From Thermincola carboxydiphila (GTDB taxonomy: Bacteria; Bacillota; Thermincolia; Thermincolales; UBA2595), in assembly GCA_016841725.1 (NCBI GenBank), contig JAENYP010000005.1:121493-185492 (forward strand): a stretch of 64,000 bases of DNA, in the 5' to 3' direction. Below, piece after piece: positions 1 through 7,228 of this stretch. The translations under genes and the position numbers were made by a program. Position 1 is the first letter of the stretch. Every line of letters begins with the position of its first letter. Under the pieces are notes generated by a model that saw only the letters and a list, made by a program, of their open reading frames with translations, had not been told where the DNA came from and ran no database searches.

Positions 1-729
1 GGTACCATATGTCGGCAGTCCCTGCCCGGTAACCGGGTGCTCAGTCAGTCCCTTGGCAAAAACCCTGGCTGCCTCTTTGAACTTCTCGGGGTCAGCCACA
101 GATACCCCGGGAGCATCTGTATCATCGATAGTAATATATTTAATTTTTTTGGAGCCCATAACCGCTCCCAGACCGCCGCGTCCCGCACTGCGCAGGCCGC
201 CGTCGGGGTCCTTGACAGAAATGTTGGCTGACAGCATCTTGCGTTCCCCGGCCTGGCCAATTGTCATTACACCGATTTTTTCGTTGAATTTTTCGTTCAG
301 TTTCTTGACAACTTCATAGTTGCCCTTTCCGACAAGGACTTGGTCCTCCTCAAGCTTAACCCCGTTTTTATCCACATGAAGGCAGTAAAAACCATCCCCC
401 TGGGGCTGGCCTTCAATAACAATCGCCTTTACTCCCAGCCTGGCCAGTTTCTGGGATGCCGTACCACCAACGTTGCTCTCCTTGATAGTCCCGGTAAGGG
501 GGCTTTTCGCTCCTACCGACATCCTCCCAGAGCTTGGAGCAGTCGTCCCTGACAGGAGTCCAGGGGCAAATACCAGTTTATTATTGGGCCCCAGCGCATG
601 GCAGGTAGGCTCAACCTCTTTGGCAACTATAGCCGATGTCAGAGCTCTTCCCCCAAAGCCCTGCAACTCCTGAGGAACATCCTCAGCAGTAACCGTCTGG
701 TTTGTCATGTTGACACGGAAAATTTTCAT
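1..729 (-). CDS. aor: Aldehyde:ferredoxin oxidoreductase, N-terminal part (cut by window edge)
   Basis: This is the first 243 codons of a tungsten/molybdenum-pterin aldehyde:ferredoxin oxidoreductase, the family that oxidises aldehydes to carboxylic acids with ferredoxin as acceptor. The reading frame runs from ATG at 729 to base 1 without a stop. Seen: the N-terminal start MKIFRVNMTNQTV, the GFGGRALTSAIV segment, APGLLSGTTAPSSGRMSVGAKSPLTG and SNVGGTASQKLARLG, and GLRSAGRGGLGAVMGSKKIK. All are typical of the first AOR domain, which holds the pterin dinucleotide. A strong GGGAGG Shine-Dalgarno sequence lies 7-8 nt before the start. The cysteine ligands of the 4Fe-4S cluster would lie beyond the edge. 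A dedicated benzoyl-CoA or carboxylate-reducing subfamily cannot be excluded. Confidence 0.9.
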   Translation of the reverse strand, partial: MKIFRVNMTNQTVTAEDVPQELQGFGGRALTSAIVAKEVEPTCHALGPNNKLVFAPGLLSGTTAPSSGRMSVGAKSPLTGTIKESNVGGTASQKLARLGVKAIVIEGQPQGDGFYCLHVDKNGVKLEEDQVLVGKGNYEVVKKLNEKFNEKIGVMTIGQAGERKMLSANISVKDPDGGLRSAGRGGLGAVMGSKKIKYITIDDTDAPGVSVADPEKFKEAARVFAKGLTEHPVTGQGLPTYGT

Positions 730-1047
730 TCTATCTACCTCCCTCTTTATTTTACAGGCTCAACTGCCCATCTGTTGCCAGCCGGCAGGACCTAAAAATC
801 GTTAAAAATCAGCCACTATATACATCATCATGGTAAATATGAAATGCCGGAAAAAGGTCGGAAAGCAGAAAAGCAAAGGGAAAGTTAACTCCGAAAAGTT
901 ACCTTCCTTTGCTCAATGGCAGGCACCGGAATTGCTCCCAATACCCTTTCGTTTACACCGTCCCGTAAGGACGGGATAAATCGGAAGTGTACGTATGTGT
1001 AATAGTCATCCAAGGTCATATTACCATTTTTACTAAACAATGTAAAG
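730..1047. other. Intergenic region between fetB and aor
   Basis: There is no gene here. On the minus strand it holds a 40-nt hairpin (see terminator at 866-912), a small hairpin CCCGTCCTTACGGG (962-975), and at 765-780 the minus-strand string TGGCAACAGATGGGCA. That string has the GG-N10-GC spacing of a sigma-54 promoter but a poor -12 half (GGGCA instead of TTGCA). No recognised molybdenum/tungsten cofactor riboswitch could be fitted by eye. Confidence 0.45.
866..912 (-). terminator. Hairpin downstream of fetAB, terminator-like
   Basis: On the minus strand GCAAAGGAAGGTAACT (912 downwards) pairs with AGTTAACTTTCCCTTTGC around a TTTTCGG loop, giving about 16 base pairs with two single-base bulges, followed by CTTTTCTGCTTT. 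It fits a terminator for the fetAB unit, although the T tract is interrupted. It could instead be part of the aor leader RNA. Confidence 0.45.
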
Positions 1048-1848
1048 TCATTTTTTGCTGCTAGACACCTCAGCTTTTAAGGCCCCATCAGGAGTAAACA
1101 TTCTCTTGTAGGACAACCCCACCAGCAGGAGACAGCCCAGGGCGACAGCGGCAGCAATCATCAGCATGACAACAATCTGGTATCTTACTGCTTCATGAGG
1201 GTCCGCTCCACTAAGAATCTGTCCTGTCATCATCCCGGGCAGGCTTACCAGTCCAACAACCATGAGGGAATTAATCGTAGGTGTCATTCCTGACCTGACC
1301 GCTTCCCGGACACAGTCCCTGACTGCCTCCCATGGCGTGGCCCCAAATGCCAGCAGACTCTCAATTTCATCCGCCCTGGATCTTACCTCTCCATAGAGCC
1401 GATCAAGGGAAAGGGCTATCCCGTTCATGGAATTTCCCAGAATCATGCCAAACACAGGTATCACTATCCTGGCGGAATACCACGGCTCGGGGTTGATAAT
1501 TATCCGAACAACCACAAACCCCACCAGAACTGTACTGGCCAAAATTGACCAGAATGCAAGGGTCACAGGGTAGTTGGGCACATTGGGGGTCCTTTTTACC
1601 GAGGCCCTGGCGGCAATGAAACACATTACCACAATAAGTCCTGCTATAATCCAAAGGTTGTTTGCCGCAAACACGTATTTCAGGATATACCCGACAAAAG
1701 TCAGCTGGACAAACGTCCTTACGGTCCCCCAGAGCAGTGAATTCAGCAGCCCCAGCCTCAGCAGAGCCGAAATACCCCCGGCAACCAGGACCAGGCTGAC
1801 ACTAAGGGCAAGCTGGACATCAGAAATGGGAATTATGCCATTGTTCAT
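1048..1848 (-). CDS. fetB: FetB/YbbM-type ABC transporter permease
   Basis: This 266-residue membrane protein matches the YbbM/FetB family in length and layout. Members pair with the YbbL/FetA ATPase; E. coli FetAB is described as an iron exporter. Visible features are about seven hydrophobic segments, the IPVFGMILGNSMNGIALSLDRL stretch (about residues 128-149) and VGLVSLPGMMTGQILSGADPHEAVRYQIVVMLM (about 200-232), both hallmarks of this family. The ATG overlaps the stop of the upstream ATPase gene by four bases, so the two are translationally coupled. The substrate (iron or another solute) cannot be told from sequence. Confidence 0.85.
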   Translation of the reverse strand: MNNGIIPISDVQLALSVSLVLVAGGISALLRLGLLNSLLWGTVRTFVQLTFVGYILKYVFAANNLWIIAGLIVVMCFIAARASVKRTPNVPNYPVTLAFWSILASTVLVGFVVVRIIINPEPWYSARIVIPVFGMILGNSMNGIALSLDRLYGEVRSRADEIESLLAFGATPWEAVRDCVREAVRSGMTPTINSLMVVGLVSLPGMMTGQILSGADPHEAVRYQIVVMLMIAAAVALGCLLLVGLSYKRMFTPDGALKAEVSSSKK

Positions 1849-2510
1849 TTAGAACCACCCTCTTCCACACCGGTTTCCACATAGGAAATCCCAGGAAGCG
1901 CTGCAATATCACCAGCGTGTGAGACTATCACCACACCCCGCCCCGGCTCCTCACAAGCCCACTCACAAACAAGGTCCGTAACAGCGGAAGCAGCTCTTAA
2001 GTCCAGCGCTGCCAGCGGTTCATCCAGCAGCAGAACACGTGGTGCAACAATAATGGCCCTGATTAAGGCTATCCTTGCAGCCTCACCCCCTGATAATGTC
2101 CTGGCATCCTGTTCCAGGATGCTTTCACTCAAATAGAGGCGCTCCAGATAAGCTGAGACACGGCTGCCGTCAAAAGCTGTATCTCCATGTACCGCAGCCA
2201 GTCCAAAAGGCATCCTGAGGTTTTGCCCCACAGTACCGTCAAATATAACCGGTTTTTGGGACATATAATGGACCTTACGCCTCCACTCAACAGGTGTAAA
2301 CTCAGACCACCCCCTGCCTTCCAACAGGGCCTGGCCTTCCCCGGCCCCTCTCAGCCTTGCCAGTACCCGCAGCAGGGTGGTTTTTCCGGAACCTGAAGGG
2401 CCCCTGACTCCCATGAAACTCCCCTCATCAAGCGTCCCGGAAACCCGGACCTGCCGCTTACCGCCGCCGGGTGAAAAAACAATATCCCTTATCTCAAACA
2501 ATTTCGCCAT
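1845..2510 (-). CDS. fetA: FetA/YbbL-type ABC transporter ATPase
   Basis: This is an ABC ATPase of about 221 residues with Walker A GPSGSGKTT, signature LSGGE, Walker B VLLLDEP and a switch histidine in IVSHAGD. It should power the FetB permease encoded immediately downstream (ATGA overlap). The frame opens at 2522, but the ATG there sits almost on the AGG of the Shine-Dalgarno sequence. The ATG at 2510 (MAKLFEIRDIVFSPGG) is therefore the better start, about 9 nt after AGGATG. The protein is short compared with most importer ATPases, as is usual for this family. Confidence 0.85.
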   Translation of the reverse strand: MAKLFEIRDIVFSPGGGKRQVRVSGTLDEGSFMGVRGPSGSGKTTLLRVLARLRGAGEGQALLEGRGWSEFTPVEWRRKVHYMSQKPVIFDGTVGQNLRMPFGLAAVHGDTAFDGSRVSAYLERLYLSESILEQDARTLSGGEAARIALIRAIIVAPRVLLLDEPLAALDLRAASAVTDLVCEWACEEPGRGVVIVSHAGDIAALPGISYVETGVEEGGSK

Positions 2511-2579
2511 AATTATACGCATCCTATTTAGAATATTATTACTATTATATCATCAACAGAATTCTTACAGCCGTCTGAT

Positions 2580-2616
2580 AAAAAAAAGGGCCGATTGGCA
2601 CATACCTGTCGGGCCC
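2580..2616 (-). terminator. Rho-independent terminator after the 61-residue membrane protein gene
   Basis: On the minus strand, GGGCCCGA...TCGGCCC forms a seven-pair stem with one bulge, followed by an eight-base T run. It lies 7 bases after the stop of the gene at 2623. Confidence 0.8.
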
Positions 2617-2622
2617 AACCGG

Positions 2623-2808
2623 TTATTTAAAGCCTTTACGCACATCATCAATATTAAACTGGGAACTCTTACCCTTCTCTTGATACTCTTTATATACTTT
2701 TATGTAAGAATCATCATTATTAGTACCGAAAACCTTAATACCCAGAAACAAGACAACAGTTCCCACTATTGCCGCCAGAAGAATCATGATCTTACGGAAA
2801 TTGGTCAT
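2623..2808 (-). CDS. Small single-pass membrane protein, unknown
   Basis: This is a 61-residue protein with a basic start (MTNFRKIM), one hydrophobic helix (about residues 8-26, ILLAAIVGTVVLFLGIKVF) and a charged outer tail. It is probably N-in with the C-terminal part outside. A GAGGTGG Shine-Dalgarno sequence precedes the ATG and a clear terminator follows the stop, so it is a real monocistronic gene. It stands between fetA and the divergent ytrHI unit. No family was recognised. Confidence 0.65.
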   Translation of the reverse strand: MTNFRKIMILLAAIVGTVVLFLGIKVFGTNNDDSYIKVYKEYQEKGKSSQFNIDDVRKGFK

Positions 2809-2968
2809 ACTGCCACCTCATTATCATAATTATGCCTAAGATTTTCTATTCGACACATTTCATGAAAGTTCCTTCTCCCTAACCCAAAAGTTAACATAAT
2901 CTCATTGGCATGGATTAAACCTCCATTAAATATAAATATCAGTAGAAGGGACTTTGGAGGGGATTCAA

Positions 2969-3295
2969 ATGGAAACTTATATTACCAAACTCTTGTATAT
3001 TTTTTTTACCGCCCTGGGCATGATTGTCGGCGGGACACTCATTGGCGCTCTTTCATCGGTCCTTACCGGCCACGGTCCGTTCCGGACTATGATCAACCTG
3101 GCCGCCGACCTGAAAATATGGGCAGCCGTAGCCGCCATAGGAGGGAGTTTCACTTCACTTCAGGCTCTGGAAACCGGACTTCTTGAAGGACAGCTGACAA
3201 CAGTGGTAAAACAGCTGGCATTTATCTTCTCCGCTTTTGCCGGAGCTCATATCGGTTATCTGCTGATATTGTCAGTAGCGGGTGGCAGGCCATGA
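2969..3295 (+). CDS. ytrH: Sporulation membrane protein YtrH
   Basis: This 108-residue integral membrane protein matches the YtrH family in size and pattern: three to four hydrophobic segments, an N-terminal LLYIFFTALGMIVGGTLIGALSS, a DLKIWAAVAAIGGSF middle and a final AFIFSAFAGAHIGYLLIL. In Bacillus ytrH and ytrI are expressed in the mother cell under SigE and affect sporulation efficiency. The start is ATG at 2969, 7 nt after GGAGGGG; a TTG opening at 2954 sits upstream of that ribosome site. It overlaps ytrI by four bases, the same pairing as in Bacillus. Confidence 0.85.
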   Translation: METYITKLLYIFFTALGMIVGGTLIGALSSVLTGHGPFRTMINLAADLKIWAAVAAIGGSFTSLQALETGLLEGQLTTVVKQLAFIFSAFAGAHIGYLLILSVAGGRP

Positions 3296-3756
3296 ATATC
3301 GGCAGGATTAAAACGCTGGCGTCCGGTCTTTTCCTTGGTATCCTGATAGGCGCTGCCGGCCTTAATATAGTTGTGGGCAGCCACCTGGACAGAGCTGAAC
3401 TTGAAATCCTCAAACTGCGCACTGAACTGAAAGATAAATCAGAACAGCTTGAAAGCGCCGAAAAGGAGCTTGAAGTCAAGAAACAGGCAGCGGTTGTTGA
3501 TGAAATTAATATCCACGTTAATTACAGCGATGAATACGAAAAAATCGAAATACAATCTGCTGTCAAAAAACTCCTTGAGAATATCAAAGGACAGGAGGTC
3601 CAATCCCTGGACCCCCTCCTGGTGACCAACATAGTTGACGGGAGGACTGTTGTCACCGAAAATCAGAAGTACAGCCTTAAGGTAAGGGGAACCCTGGTAT
3701 CTGAAAAAATAATCATGTATGTGGATGCCGAAGAGGTAAAGGAACAGGTCCTTTGA
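3292..3756 (+). CDS. ytrI: Sporulation membrane protein YtrI
   Basis: This 154-residue protein has one N-terminal membrane helix (about residues 9-30), a coiled coil rich in Glu and Lys (about 33-66, AELEILKLRTELKDKSEQLE) and a C-terminal alpha/beta domain ending in YVDAEEVKEQVL. This layout and the ATGA overlap with ytrH identify it as YtrI. It is expected in the mother-cell or forespore membrane during sporulation. The call rests mostly on the gene pair, because the family is poorly conserved in sequence. A bidirectional hairpin follows at 3794-3828. Confidence 0.75.
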   Translation: MNIGRIKTLASGLFLGILIGAAGLNIVVGSHLDRAELEILKLRTELKDKSEQLESAEKELEVKKQAAVVDEINIHVNYSDEYEKIEIQSAVKKLLENIKGQEVQSLDPLLVTNIVDGRTVVTENQKYSLKVRGTLVSEKIIMYVDAEEVKEQVL

Positions 3757-3793
3757 TATGACTGTCACCAGTCCACCGGCACCCCTGCGGCAG

Positions 3794-3828
3794 AAAAAAA
3801 GACCAGAGATCATTCTCCCTGGTCTTTA
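3794..3828. terminator. Bidirectional terminator after ytrI
   Basis: AAAGACCAG (3798-3806) pairs with CTGGTCTTT (3819-3827). An A run on the left and short T stretches on the right let it act on either strand. Confidence 0.7.
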
Positions 3829-3870
3829 TGTACGCTCTTCGCTTAACCATATTGACTTAAATCATATTCA

Positions 3871-3920
3871 CTTATACTTTATTCAGTTATACTTTATTCA
3901 GTTATACTTTATTCAGTTTA
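3871..3920 (+). repeat. Short tandem repeat, unit TTATACTTTATTCAG
   Basis: About three adjacent copies of the 15-bp unit lie in the AT-rich gap between ytrI and the DUF4177 gene. No function can be assigned. Confidence 0.8.
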
Positions 3921-4045
3921 TCCATATTATGTTTTCCAAGTTGGAGCCGTTACTGCTTATACTGGCAGATAACCTGGCACTATTAGGACAAAACTGTTTC
4001 AGGAGTGTTAGTAGTTTTTTGGGCCTCAGGGAGAAACAAAGTCAG

Positions 4046-4228
4046 CTATCTTGACAGGACGACCACTGTCCTGTAGCTGTCCTGGCCCGCCAAAAACCTG
4101 GCTGATACAATTTCCCACCCTTTGGGACAAAACTCGTTCAGGCTGGATTTGAATTCCTCGGGTTCATTTCCGTCGGCAGACTCATAGAGATCAAGCTGGG
4201 TAACCTCCACTACCTTGTACTCGGCCAA
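4046..4228 (-). CDS. DUF4177-type small protein
   Basis: This 60-residue protein starts MAEYKVVEVTQ and carries LNEFCPKGWEIVSARFLAG near its end. The EYKVV start and the L(N)...GWEIV motif are characteristic of DUF4177, a family of unknown function. The TTG at 4228 is preferred because AAGGGAG lies 8 nt upstream; the GTG at 4237 overlaps that site. The gene is monocistronic and points away from the SOS-controlled gene at 4431. Confidence 0.7.
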   Translation of the reverse strand: MAEYKVVEVTQLDLYESADGNEPEEFKSSLNEFCPKGWEIVSARFLAGQDSYRTVVVLSR

Positions 4229-4366
4229 ATAAACCACTCCCTTTATTATATTGTTTTATTAATATATTTGACAAAAACCCGTCAATCCCTGCAAAAAAAT
4301 TAACAATTATTCTTTAAAACTTATTCCAGGCAATCAGGTTTTATTTCTGCCAAAAAAAACCAGGTC

Positions 4367-4395
4367 TTGACCACCGAACCTATGTTCGGTATAAT
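4367..4395 (+). promoter_or_regulatory. SigA promoter with embedded LexA box
   Basis: The -35 is TTGACC (4367-4372) and the -10 is TATAAT (4390-4395), with a 17-bp spacer. The spacer contains CGAACCTATGTTCG (4375-4388), a perfect fit to the Firmicute LexA operator CGAAC-N4-GTTCG. LexA bound here would cover the promoter, so the radical SAM/DUF4130 pair should be induced by DNA damage. Confidence 0.9.
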
Positions 4396-4430
4396 GGAGT
4401 ATGGAAATAATTTCTGGGAGGGTATGGAAC

Positions 4431-5648
4431 TTGAACTTAGTCCAAAAACTCAGTTTACTGGGTGCTGCTGCAAAATACGATGTCTGTGCAGCTTCCGGCT
4501 GCAGTTCAGGCGGCCTGTCCGGGATGCCCTCACCGAGGAGCGGGGTGTGCCACAGCTTCCTCCCTGACGGCAGGTGTATTTCACTGTTTAAGGTGCTCCA
4601 GACCAACTCCTGCCAGAAAGACTGTTTTTACTGCCCTAACCGTGTCCAGCGCGACATACCCAGAGCTAGTTTTACACCCGAGGAACTTGCCGGACTGTTC
4701 TTGGAATTTTACCGCAGGAACTATGTTGAAGGCCTGTTTCTTAGTTCCGGTATCTGCAAGAGTCCCGGAGATACCATGGAACAAATCATCAAAACTGCTG
4801 AAATCCTTCGCTACAGGTACAGGTTTAACGGTTATATCCACCTTAAAATAATTCCGGGGGCCAAGCCCGAATATATTGAACAGGCAGTCAGGCTTGCCAG
4901 CAGGGTATCTGTCAACATTGAAGCCCCCACAGCAGCTCATTTGCAAAAACTGAGTAAACTGAAAGACTTTAATGACGGTATCATAAACCGCATGAAGTGG
5001 ATTAACCGGCTGCAGAATGGTGGTTTACTGCCTGCAGGGCAGACAACACAGTTTATGGTCGGGGCAGCCGGGGAAAGTGATGCCGCCATCCTAAAGACAA
5101 CATCCGGCCTTTATCACGGTATCGGGCTGAAACGCGTCTATTTCAGCGCTTTCCAGCCTGTCGCCGGGACACCCCTTGAAGCGATGTCCCCGGCAACAGT
5201 CCTTAGAGAACACCGGTTATACCAGTGTGACTTCCTGTTCCGTTTGTATGGCTTTAAATTAACAGATATCAGTTTTAACCAGGATGGCAACCTGCCTGAG
5301 GACCTTGACCCCAAACTAAATTATGCTCTTAACAACCTGCAGCTCTTTCCCCTTGAAGTCAACAAGGCATCATACAGCGAACTTCTGAGGGTACCGGGAA
5401 TCGGCCCTGCTTCAGCCCGAAGGATAGTCAGCGCCAGGAAACAATTTAAATTTAACACCCTTGATGAGCTGAAGAATACAGGTGTGGTTGTTAAAAGGGC
5501 GTCTCCCTTTGTCCAGATTAACGGCAGGTACAGGGAATCATACAAACTGGTTCAGCAGCTTGAACTCTGGAGGGATTCAGTTGATTATTCTTCACAGCGG
5601 CAGCCCCGGGTCATTTTTCAGGGCAGCCATGCTCTCACGTCTGTATAA
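4431..5648 (+). CDS. Putative DNA modification/repair radical SAM protein
   Basis: This is a radical SAM protein of about 405 residues with the CxxxCxxC cluster motif CQKDCFYC (about residues 61-68), glycine-rich SSGICKSPG, a TIM-barrel core, and a C-terminal helix-hairpin-helix (LLRVPGIGPASARRIVSARK) that suggests DNA binding. It matches the family named 'putative DNA modification/repair radical SAM protein', related to spore photoproduct lyase and usually encoded beside a DUF4130 protein, as here. The TTG at 4431 is 9 nt after GGGAGG; an in-frame ATG at 4401 lies before this site. The overlap with the next gene and the LexA box upstream indicate an SOS-induced operon. The substrate lesion is unknown. 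Confidence 0.85.
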   Translation: MNLVQKLSLLGAAAKYDVCAASGCSSGGLSGMPSPRSGVCHSFLPDGRCISLFKVLQTNSCQKDCFYCPNRVQRDIPRASFTPEELAGLFLEFYRRNYVEGLFLSSGICKSPGDTMEQIIKTAEILRYRYRFNGYIHLKIIPGAKPEYIEQAVRLASRVSVNIEAPTAAHLQKLSKLKDFNDGIINRMKWINRLQNGGLLPAGQTTQFMVGAAGESDAAILKTTSGLYHGIGLKRVYFSAFQPVAGTPLEAMSPATVLREHRLYQCDFLFRLYGFKLTDISFNQDGNLPEDLDPKLNYALNNLQLFPLEVNKASYSELLRVPGIGPASARRIVSARKQFKFNTLDELKNTGVVVKRASPFVQINGRYRESYKLVQQLELWRDSVDYSSQRQPRVIFQGSHALTSV

Positions 5649-6381
5649 TGGGCTCTGCATGCATAAAAGGGAGTTTGCCGAAACCATACTTAATGGAAGT
5701 AAGGCCATTGACTGTGACACCATGAGCCTGGAAGATATCAGGGAAAGGTATGAGCAAATTCACGGAACCCTGGAATGGTTTAACAGCAAAAAAGCCCGCA
5801 TCCTGGCCGAAGCCGTTTTCTATGCTTCCCGCTACCGTTCTCCCGACAGGTACAGGCTGATATCAAAAGTTTTGCTCCAGGCCCTCGAATATGGCCTCGA
5901 TTATGTCCTGGGCAGAGTCTCAAAAGATGCCCGCAGCATGTTTAACAGGTCACGCAGGGTCTGTATGGAAGCCCACAGGGCTAACGGTTTCATCAGGCTG
6001 TCCCCTGTGGAAAATGCAAATGGCAGGTTTATGGTCGGCAAGGCTGATTTTCAGCACGATATCAGTGACCTGGTACTGCGCTACTTTGCCCGCCGCCACC
6101 GCGGGTGGAAAATTTACCTGATTACCGGCAATAAAATTAATGCTGACATAGAACAGACAGCATTAACAGCACAGACAGCCTGTTATCTTGAAAACAGTGT
6201 CGTCAAGACCGCCTCCCTGGCTAACCTGCCTTTTGACCCACCGGGGGATGAGTTTGACTTGCTGTGGGAAACCTACTACGAGTCCCAGTATATTGAGGGA
6301 AGAAAAAACCTGGCCTTGGCCAGGAAACATTTACCTCAAAAATATTGGTCATGGGTTCCGGAAGGAAACAAACTAAAGTAG
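5581..6381 (+). CDS. DUF4130 'probable DNA metabolism protein'
   Basis: This protein of about 266 residues is the usual partner of the radical SAM gene before it. In other genomes the DUF4130 domain can be fused to a uracil-DNA glycosylase domain; no such domain is present here. Seen: a C-terminal segment with FMVGKADFQHDISDLVLRYFARRHRGWKIYLI and a late FDLLWETYYESQYIEGRKNLALARKHLPQKYW, the family's typical ending. The start is TTG at 5581, 7 nt after GGAGG, giving MIILHSGSPGSFFRAAM; it overlaps the upstream gene by 68 bases. The role is thought to be in DNA repair but is not established. Confidence 0.8.
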   Translation: MIILHSGSPGSFFRAAMLSRLYNGLCMHKREFAETILNGSKAIDCDTMSLEDIRERYEQIHGTLEWFNSKKARILAEAVFYASRYRSPDRYRLISKVLLQALEYGLDYVLGRVSKDARSMFNRSRRVCMEAHRANGFIRLSPVENANGRFMVGKADFQHDISDLVLRYFARRHRGWKIYLITGNKINADIEQTALTAQTACYLENSVVKTASLANLPFDPPGDEFDLLWETYYESQYIEGRKNLALARKHLPQKYWSWVPEGNKLK

Positions 6382-6408
6382 TTACTTTTTGAAATAACGG
6401 TTGTAATC

Positions 6409-6903
6409 CTAGTATTTGAGATACCGGCCTCCGGTTGCCAGAATCTTCTCGATATCAGCCTGCCCCACTTTCCATACCCTGACCTTTTTGCGGCCCCACT
6501 GTACGGCTGTTTCTTCATCAGCAAACCATACATCAATACGCTGTCCCTTTATCAGGCGGCCCGTATCTGTTGCCAGGCCGAGGCCATATCCCTCTATGTA
6601 CAGAAGTGTCCCATGGGGGATTACCCTGCGGTCAACCGCAACACAGCCTACCCCGGCGTGGATCCTGGATTTTGTTTCACCCCTGTCTGTATAAGCCGTG
6701 GCTGTCATAACAAAATCAGGTTCAGCGTGTTCGAATTCATCCCGGGGACTTTCTTCACTGTATGTTTTGCTGTAAACCTTTTCGCCGGCGTCAATATCTG
6801 CTTTTACCAAAAGCCCGCCTGCCGCCCTGATCCCCAGGAAGGCAAACAGTGAACTGACAACCGCAGCAGCAATAAAAAATGCCAATAGATGTTTTTTCCT
6901 CAT
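6409..6903 (-). CDS. 3D (DPBB) domain protein, membrane-anchored
   Basis: This 164-residue protein has an N-terminal membrane anchor (about residues 5-28) and a C-terminal 3D domain, the double-psi beta-barrel found in YabE, YocH and MltA-type cell-wall lytic enzymes. Motifs seen are MTATAYT, AGVGCVAVDRRVIPHGTLLYIEGYG and ATDTGRLIKGQRIDVWF. The Asp residues of TDTG and IDVWF are the three-aspartate type residues that name the domain. It likely acts on peptidoglycan outside the membrane, perhaps in spore germination or cell-wall turnover. It stands alone, opposite the SOS pair. Confidence 0.85.
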   Translation of the reverse strand: MRKKHLLAFFIAAAVVSSLFAFLGIRAAGGLLVKADIDAGEKVYSKTYSEESPRDEFEHAEPDFVMTATAYTDRGETKSRIHAGVGCVAVDRRVIPHGTLLYIEGYGLGLATDTGRLIKGQRIDVWFADEETAVQWGRKKVRVWKVGQADIEKILATGGRYLKY

Positions 6904-7007
6904 AGATATAGTATTCTACGCGGCGGGTCCAAAACCTTCCATTATGCTGTAACTACCGCGCATATTGCTGACCTGAACCCATATCATGCACCCGCTCCTG
7001 TCAAATC

Positions 7008-7178
7008 TTATTTTGGGGCATCTTTCATCAATCCATCGGCTGCCTCTGAGGTTGCCTGTTTAAATTCCCTTATGCTTCGGCCAAATGCCTTCCCGATTTC
7101 GGGCAGTTTCCCCGGTCCGAAAATGACCAGAGCAATAACCAGGATGAGCGCTATTTCAGGTAATCCCAACCCTAACAT
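7008..7178 (-). CDS. tatA: Twin-arginine translocase subunit TatA
   Basis: This 56-residue TatA/E-type protein has a short N-terminal helix and the hinge and amphipathic helix typical of the family (LPEIALILVIALVIFGPGKLPEIGKAFGRSIREFKQA, with the FGPGKLPE hinge). The start at ATG 7178 (MLGLGLPEI) follows GGGAGG by about 7 nt. It lies just downstream of a Tat-signal cytochrome gene on the same strand with a gap of about 50 bases. The pair looks like an export partner plus its cargo. No tatC is in the window. Confidence 0.9.
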   Translation of the reverse strand: MLGLGLPEIALILVIALVIFGPGKLPEIGKAFGRSIREFKQATSEAADGLMKDAPK

Positions 7179-7228
7179 CCGGATACCTCCCAAATACTAA
7201 TTTTTTTAAAATTATCTTATCTTTTGAA

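Noticed and set aside
730..1047. Moco/Tuco riboswitch before the aldehyde oxidoreductase gene
   Set aside because: Two hairpins occur, but I could not fit the known molybdenum-cofactor RNA consensus, and the long hairpin can be read as the fetAB terminator.
3758..4054. 98-residue plus-strand frame after ytrI
   Set aside because: It consists of the terminator, AT-rich tandem repeats and the reverse of the DUF4177 gene; no ribosome site.
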